DNA of 64,000 nt from contig CAZPIO010000016.1 in assembly GCA_964586235.1 (NCBI GenBank), forward strand, positions 20,394 through 84,393, read 5' to 3'. Positions 60,052 to 64,000 of this stretch are shown one piece after another. The position numbers and the translations under genes were made by a program. The DNA comes from JAUCQB01 sp964586235 (lineage in GTDB: Bacteria > Planctomycetota > Phycisphaerae > UBA1845 > PWPN01). The notes below the pieces were generated by a model. The model did no database searches and was not told where the DNA came from. It saw only the letters and a program-made list of their open reading frames with translations. Each line of letters opens with the position of its first letter. Positions within the stretch are counted from its first letter, which is position 1.

Positions 60052-60693
60052 TCACCCTGTCCCGCGGGCGCTTTTCTGGGCTTTAAAATACCGTTCCCAC
60101 GTCCTCCTGACCACCTCGATGTCGTACGGTTCGCCGCACTCCGGGCAGCGGTGCTCGGCCGGCAGGCCCTTCAGCGGGTAGCCGCATTCGAGGCAGTGTT
60201 CCAGGTTGTTGCTCTGGATCTCCTTCTCAAGCCGGCGAATGGCCCGTTTCAGGATTCCAGGCGACAAAACGCCGCCGATGATGCTTAGAAACAGCAGGGG
60301 GTACAACAGGCGGTCGTACAGGTACAAGGACTTTGTCATATCCAGGGGGTCGAGCAGCAGCGGACCGAGCACACAGGCGAACCAGACGAACTCCGCAAGT
60401 ACGAGAAACGATCTGAGCCGCCGCACGCGTTCCCAGCAGGCTCGGGGGATGCCTCTCGGCGGTCGGGGCAACAGGAACCTCAGGGGATAGACGGAGGCGA
60501 GAGCGATCGGTTCTTCGTTGGCCTCGGTCGAACGAGGCGCGGGCTTTTCGGCCGGGTCTGTCTTGGACCCAACTACCCGCAGCATCGCGACATCGTAGCT
60601 TCCGCAAGCCGGGCACTGGTGAATCTTGGCCGGATCGGCGATCAAGTGACCGCAGACGGGGCAGCGGGTTTCCTGTTCGGCGTCCCTCGCCAT
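60052..60693 (-). CDS. Double zinc-ribbon membrane protein, paralog 3
   Basis: 213 residues. N-terminal ribbon CPVCGHLIADP...CPACGSYDV, two membrane segments (LVLAEFVWFACVLGPLLL and LLYPLLFLSIIGGVL), then CLECGYPLKGLPAEHRCPEC and GEPYDIEVVRRTW. First of the three in transcription order. GH5-like gene ends 5 bp upstream of it, so all four may share one transcript. Confidence 0.82.
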   Translation of the reverse strand: MARDAEQETRCPVCGHLIADPAKIHQCPACGSYDVAMLRVVGSKTDPAEKPAPRSTEANEEPIALASVYPLRFLLPRPPRGIPRACWERVRRLRSFLVLAEFVWFACVLGPLLLDPLDMTKSLYLYDRLLYPLLFLSIIGGVLSPGILKRAIRRLEKEIQSNNLEHCLECGYPLKGLPAEHRCPECGEPYDIEVVRRTWERYFKAQKSARGTG

Positions 60694-60698
60694 TCAGC

Positions 60699-61805
60699 TC
60701 AGCCTCGCGGGTCTTTCTTCGCCTTGCCCGTCAACTCCTTGAACAGGGCGATCTCTGCCGGGTCGTAGGGCGTCCCGTCCTTGTGGAACAGATCGTGGAA
60801 CCACGGCTTGGGCTCGGGCGCGCCCTTCTTGGAGCCCCACGGGTAGATGGTCTGCGACTTGCCCGACACGAGGCCCCAGTTGATGCAGCCGACGTGCTCT
60901 TTGGCGAAGATCGGCAGATGGGATTGCACCATGCTGATCGGCCGGCGCATCCACTCAGTGCAGATCACCGGCCGGCCGTGTTTCTTCAATTCCGTAATCT
61001 GGTCCGCCAGGCTCTTGGCGTCGTTGTAGTTGTGGAAGGTGATGACGTCAGAGGCCTCGAGCTGGAAAGCGTTCAGCTCCTTGTTGTCGTACCACAGTCC
61101 CGCGCTGAGCGGCTGAGTCGGTCCTGCCGCCCTGGCCCACTCGAACACCTTCTTGAGCAGCGGCAGTGATTTGACGTGCTGCTCGCTGTTGCCCGGCTCG
61201 TTGTACAGGTCCCACATGAGGATGCGAGCGTCCTTGCCGAACGTCCCGACCACGTCGCGGACATATCGCTCCAGCCGGCCCCACTCGGCCGGGTTGTTGA
61301 CCACGGCCTTGCCCGGGCTCTGCATCCAGCCGGAGTTGTGGACGCCGGGGATTGGAGCGGGCTGGGTGCCGATCTTCGGGTTGTCGTTCCAGCAGTCGTC
61401 GAAGATGACAAACAACGGCCGGACGCGATGCTTGTCAGCGATCTTGAGGAACTCGTTCATCCGTTTTTTGAATCCGTCCGGATCGGCCTGCCAGGCGAGG
61501 TCGTGCAGGTACACGCGGACGGTGTTCATGCCGATCCCGGCCGCCCAGCCGAGTTCGCGGTCGATCGTGGCCGGGTCGAAAGTCGCCTCCTGCCACATTT
61601 CGAGTTGGTTGATGGCCGTGCTGGGGATGAAGTCGCAGCCGACCAGCCACGGCTGGCGGGCGTACCATTCATTGGCTTTTTCGGCGGTCCATCGCGAGAC
61701 CGGGGCCGCGGCGATGGCGGGCGAGGCCGGCGCGAATCCCGCAACGCTGATGAGAATGATCGTCAGGCACAAAGTCGAATGATTCCGGCGAAAAGCCTCG
61801 TTCAT
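60699..61805 (-). CDS. Secreted GH5-like glycoside hydrolase (endoglucanase/mannanase fold)
   Basis: 368 residues. Signal peptide after MNEAFRRNHSTLCLTIILIS. TIM-barrel features of clan GH-A: INTVRVYLHDLAWQA-type strand (MNTVRVYLHDL), WDLYNEPGNSEQ with the acid/base Glu after Asn, and VICTEWMRRP with the nucleophile Glu. The specificity (cellulose, mannan or xylan) is not clear from sequence. ATG 61805 has GGAGGT 9 bp upstream. Divergent from the DUF2961 gene. Confidence 0.85.
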   Translation of the reverse strand: MNEAFRRNHSTLCLTIILISVAGFAPASPAIAAAPVSRWTAEKANEWYARQPWLVGCDFIPSTAINQLEMWQEATFDPATIDRELGWAAGIGMNTVRVYLHDLAWQADPDGFKKRMNEFLKIADKHRVRPLFVIFDDCWNDNPKIGTQPAPIPGVHNSGWMQSPGKAVVNNPAEWGRLERYVRDVVGTFGKDARILMWDLYNEPGNSEQHVKSLPLLKKVFEWARAAGPTQPLSAGLWYDNKELNAFQLEASDVITFHNYNDAKSLADQITELKKHGRPVICTEWMRRPISMVQSHLPIFAKEHVGCINWGLVSGKSQTIYPWGSKKGAPEPKPWFHDLFHKDGTPYDPAEIALFKELTGKAKKDPRG

Positions 61806-62049
61806 GAGTAGACCTCCTTTTGATGAAGTGCGGCTCTTGTTTGGCAACAAGGCCCATCCGCGTGCAACTGCTCTGCGAGCAGTGCCGCCGAACCTGATCA
61901 CTGCTGACACAGCAGTGGCACACACGAGCAGATGCACGACCTGCCACCATTCTCGTACCGCGGGCTATGCACGTCAGACCCGCTTGTGGTACTCTACCGC
62001 AACTTGCGGATTCGTGACAGATGCTCTGGTGACAAGCGGGAGCTCACAG

Positions 62050-63072
62050 ATGTCGGACGCCATCAACATCGCGATGAAGCCGGCCGGGAAATCCCGGCAA
62101 TTCACAACCTTCAACCTAGCCAAGCGGTCGAAGACCATCGGCCTGCCGCCCGGCCAGCGGGTGACGGTGGGGCAGGTGAGCGGGGCCGGATACATCGGGC
62201 GGGTGTGGCTGACTTTCCCCGGCTGGTTCTGGCAGCACTGGCACACCACGGCGGCCATCGACCCGACGATGCTCAAGTCGCTGGTCCTGCGGATCTACTG
62301 GGACGGCTCGGCCGTTCCGGCCGTCGAGTGCCCGATGGGTGATTTTTTCGGGGCCGGCCAGTGCGAGTTCAACTCCTTCACCTCGCGCTACGTCGGCACC
62401 TCCAGCGGCGGCTTCTACACTCACTGGCCGATGCCCTACGCCAAGGGCTTTCGGATCGAGGTCGAAAACCGCCATCCCCGCAACGGCACCGACATCTTCG
62501 TCAACATCAACTACCAGGAGCTCGACGCCACGCCCAAGGGCGCGGGCTACTTCTGCACCCAGTTCCGCACCGGCCGTCGAAAGCCCGGCGAGGATGCTCT
62601 GATCATCGATACCGCCGGCAGCGGCCACTTCGTCGGCATGATGCTGCACATGCAGGGCGAGCTGCTGCACTACCTGTCGTTCCTGGAGGCCCCCGAGTAC
62701 GTCTATATCGATGACGACTGGGACAAGCCGCGGTTCACCGGCACCGGCCTCGAGGATTACTTCAACGGCGGATGGTATTTCCGCGACGGCGAGTTTGCCG
62801 GCCCGCTCCACGGCGTTCCGCTCAAGGACCCGCTGCGGTCGATGGTGACCATGTATCGCTTCCATGAGGCCGATGCCGTCGCGTTTGACCGTCGCTTCAA
62901 GCTTGCCTTCGTCAACCCGTGGGAGGTCGACCGGCTCAAGCCCTACTGGTACTCGTCGGTGGCCTGTTACTACTGCAACAATCCCGCGCCGCCCCAGCCC
63001 GAACTGCCGTCGCACGAAGATGTATTGAAGCTTTATCGGACCCGGGATGCGGATCACATTTCCATCCCGTAG
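62050..63072 (+). CDS. DUF2961 protein
   Basis: 340 residues. DUF2961 signature features include AGYIGRVWLTFPGWFWQHWH, ILRIYWDG-like (LVLRIYWDGSAVPAVECPMG), DFFGAGQCEFNSFTSRYVG and GTGLEDYFNGGWYFRDGEF. The family is found in planctomycetes and Bacteroidetes next to polysaccharide genes, and is probably a carbohydrate-active enzyme. No signal peptide in the chosen frame; ATG 62050 follows GGGAG 7 bp upstream. Divergent from GH5. Confidence 0.88.
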   Translation: MSDAINIAMKPAGKSRQFTTFNLAKRSKTIGLPPGQRVTVGQVSGAGYIGRVWLTFPGWFWQHWHTTAAIDPTMLKSLVLRIYWDGSAVPAVECPMGDFFGAGQCEFNSFTSRYVGTSSGGFYTHWPMPYAKGFRIEVENRHPRNGTDIFVNINYQELDATPKGAGYFCTQFRTGRRKPGEDALIIDTAGSGHFVGMMLHMQGELLHYLSFLEAPEYVYIDDDWDKPRFTGTGLEDYFNGGWYFRDGEFAGPLHGVPLKDPLRSMVTMYRFHEADAVAFDRRFKLAFVNPWEVDRLKPYWYSSVACYYCNNPAPPQPELPSHEDVLKLYRTRDADHISIP

Positions 63073-63121
63073 GAGGGGTCTCCGACCCCGATCTCGGGTA
63101 GGAGCGGCTTGCAGCCGCGAC
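63069..63121 (+). repeat. Two REP family B elements
   Basis: GTAGGAGGGGTCTCCGACCC (63069-63088, unit to 63093) and GTAGGAGCGGCTTGCAGCCG (63098-63117). Directly after the DUF2961 stop. Confidence 0.65.
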
Positions 63122-63219
63122 TCCATTGGGCGCTGGAAGGGGGAAAGCTTCAAAGGCTGAAGGCGGCCTTCGACAGGCTCCCTTCGGGTCTGAGCCTCAG
63201 GGTCGAAGACAGGCCAGGG

Positions 63220-63372
63220 AAGGATGAAGGATGAGTCAAGCCAAGCAGAAGGCACATCCAACCCTGCTTTGATTCATCTCGCCGCGGCGAGTCGCCCGTG
63301 GCGGCTTTCAGCCTTCATGCTTTCGTCCGGCTCTGCCTTGATTCAGCCTTCAACCTTCATCCTTCATCCTTT
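63220..63372. repeat. AAGGATGAAGGATGA-bounded repeat element, copy 2
   Basis: AAGGATGAAGGATGAG..CAAG (63220-63240) and TTGATTCAGCC..TTCATCCTTCATCCTTT (63338-63372) are inverted ends; like 58092-58180. The whole 63073-63447 gap is otherwise empty of genes. Confidence 0.45.
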
Positions 63373-63447
63373 CCTCCAACCTTCCCGCCTTCCCCGTGTC
63401 TGTTCTGATGCCGCACATACTCTGCCGGGCTATCGCCAGGTCACGTC

Positions 63448-64000
63448 ATGGCTACCGAGGGAGGGCCAGAGCAGCCGCCCCTGAGCCCCATCAGCCGGCG
63501 GGCGTTCTTTCGCGAACTCGGGTCCGGCCTGTTGAAGCTCGGCGCCGTGGGGACGGCCATCGGCTCCCTTGGACCGGGCTGTGGCATCGACATCTATCCG
63601 GACGGCGAGTGCTACGTTGACGGTGTGTACTCCGACTGCTACGCGGACTACTCGGATTCGGGATACTACTCGGATTACAGCTACTCGGACTACTACGACT
63701 ACTCGGATTACGCGGACTACGGCGACTACTCCGATGGCGGCTACTCCGACTACGGCAACTACTCGGACTACTACGACTACGCCGACTACTCCGACTACTA
63801 CGACTACTCAGACTACTCGGATTACTCGAACTACTCGGACTACTACGACTACAGCAACTACTACGACTACTCCAACTACTCGGATTACTCGAACTACTCC
63901 GACTACTATGACTACTCCAACTACTCCGACTACTACGATTACGCCAAAGGGGGTATCCCCTTTGCTCAACCACCCACCATGGGTGGCGGGACGGTGCGGC
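63448..64000 (+). CDS. Twin-arginine-leader protein with Tyr-Ser-Asp/Asn repeats, open at right edge
   Basis: 184 codons visible, no stop. Residues 1-55: twin-arginine leader SRRAFFRELGSGLLKLGAVG then TAIGSLGPGCG, with a Cys in a weak lipobox-like position. Residues ~61-165 are built almost only of Tyr, Ser, Asp and Asn: overlapping YSD, YYD, YSN and YAD triplets, one aromatic about every second or third residue. Synonymous codons vary (TCG/TCC/TCA/AGC; GAC/GAT), so the peptide and not just DNA slippage is maintained. It then shifts to KGGIPFAQPPTMGGG. Most likely a Tat-exported surface or modified repeat protein. Family unknown. Confidence 0.8.
   Translation, partial: MATEGGPEQPPLSPISRRAFFRELGSGLLKLGAVGTAIGSLGPGCGIDIYPDGECYVDGVYSDCYADYSDSGYYSDYSYSDYYDYSDYADYGDYSDGGYSDYGNYSDYYDYADYSDYYDYSDYSDYSNYSDYYDYSNYYDYSNYSDYSNYSDYYDYSNYSDYYDYAKGGIPFAQPPTMGGGTVR

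Noticed and set aside
63628..63942. Tandem DNA repeat read as a satellite or VNTR
   Set aside because: It is a coding repeat: frame is open throughout and synonymous codons vary.

Overview
The window is high-GC bacterial DNA that looks like a planctomycete, possibly near Phycisphaerae. That is inferred from gene content, not from a marker gene: a secreted sulfatase, a two-domain DUF1080 (3-keto-disaccharide hydrolase type) protein, a DUF2961 protein, a secreted GH5-like hydrolase, a PEP-CTERM protein, DUF1573 and DUF547 proteins, and three membrane proteins ending in a CxxCxYSLKGLPxxHRCPECG zinc ribbon. No rRNA, tRNA, CRISPR array or intact insertion sequence was recognised. Palindromic and dispersed intergenic repeats are abundant.

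Layout. 0-6.4 kb (minus strand): a tightly coupled operon from a near-consensus promoter, encoding an HTH-EIIA regulator followed by HyfB, HyfC, HyfE, HyfF and the start of a HyfG-like subunit. The visible part of that last subunit lacks the first nickel-site cysteine, so this may be a hydrogenase-related (Ehr-type) complex and not a hydrogenase. 6.8-12.9 kb: EF-hand protein, azoreductase, isocitrate dehydrogenase, and a divergent DegT aminotransferase / nucleotide-sugar dehydrogenase pair. 14.3-21.9 kb: an HDOD-receiver-GGDEF protein whose receiver has lost its phospho-acceptor Asp, a truncated PilZ gene, an aminotransferase with hisH, a V4R sensor with a SpoIIE-type phosphatase, and a broken GNAT gene. 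22-32.5 kb: DUF2225 protein, PEP-CTERM protein, M20 peptidase, orphan DNA methyltransferase, an NtrC-like regulator without GAFTGA, a glycosyltransferase, and an 881-residue DUF1573 protein with a redox-dead thioredoxin domain. 32.6-40.8 kb: methyltransferase, iron-sulfur flavoprotein, a PAS-like/CheX/FapA cluster, uppP, pgsA-pgpA and rimO. 40.9-50.7 kb: a rearranged region with a transposase-like remnant, a tandem repeat, and a DUF547 + M20 peptidase pair present twice as an apparently exact 1,968-bp duplication; one copy of the peptidase is cut and joined to a headless beta-helix gene. 50.7-63.1 kb: REP-rich polysaccharide and sulfate genes, a sugar epimerase, a secreted nuclease, the zinc-ribbon trio, GH5 and DUF2961. 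The right edge opens into a twin-arginine-leader protein made of Tyr-Ser-Asp / Tyr-Tyr-Asp / Tyr-Ser-Asn repeats.

Themes. Envelope and surface-polysaccharide work (UppP, PgsA/PgpA, nucleotide-sugar enzymes, GT2, sulfatase, CysC, GH5, DUF1080, DUF2961) is interleaved with signalling proteins, several of which have lost a canonical catalytic or contact residue. The best candidate for an undescribed system is the Tyr-repeat secreted protein at 63.4 kb, whose partners would lie beyond the window.
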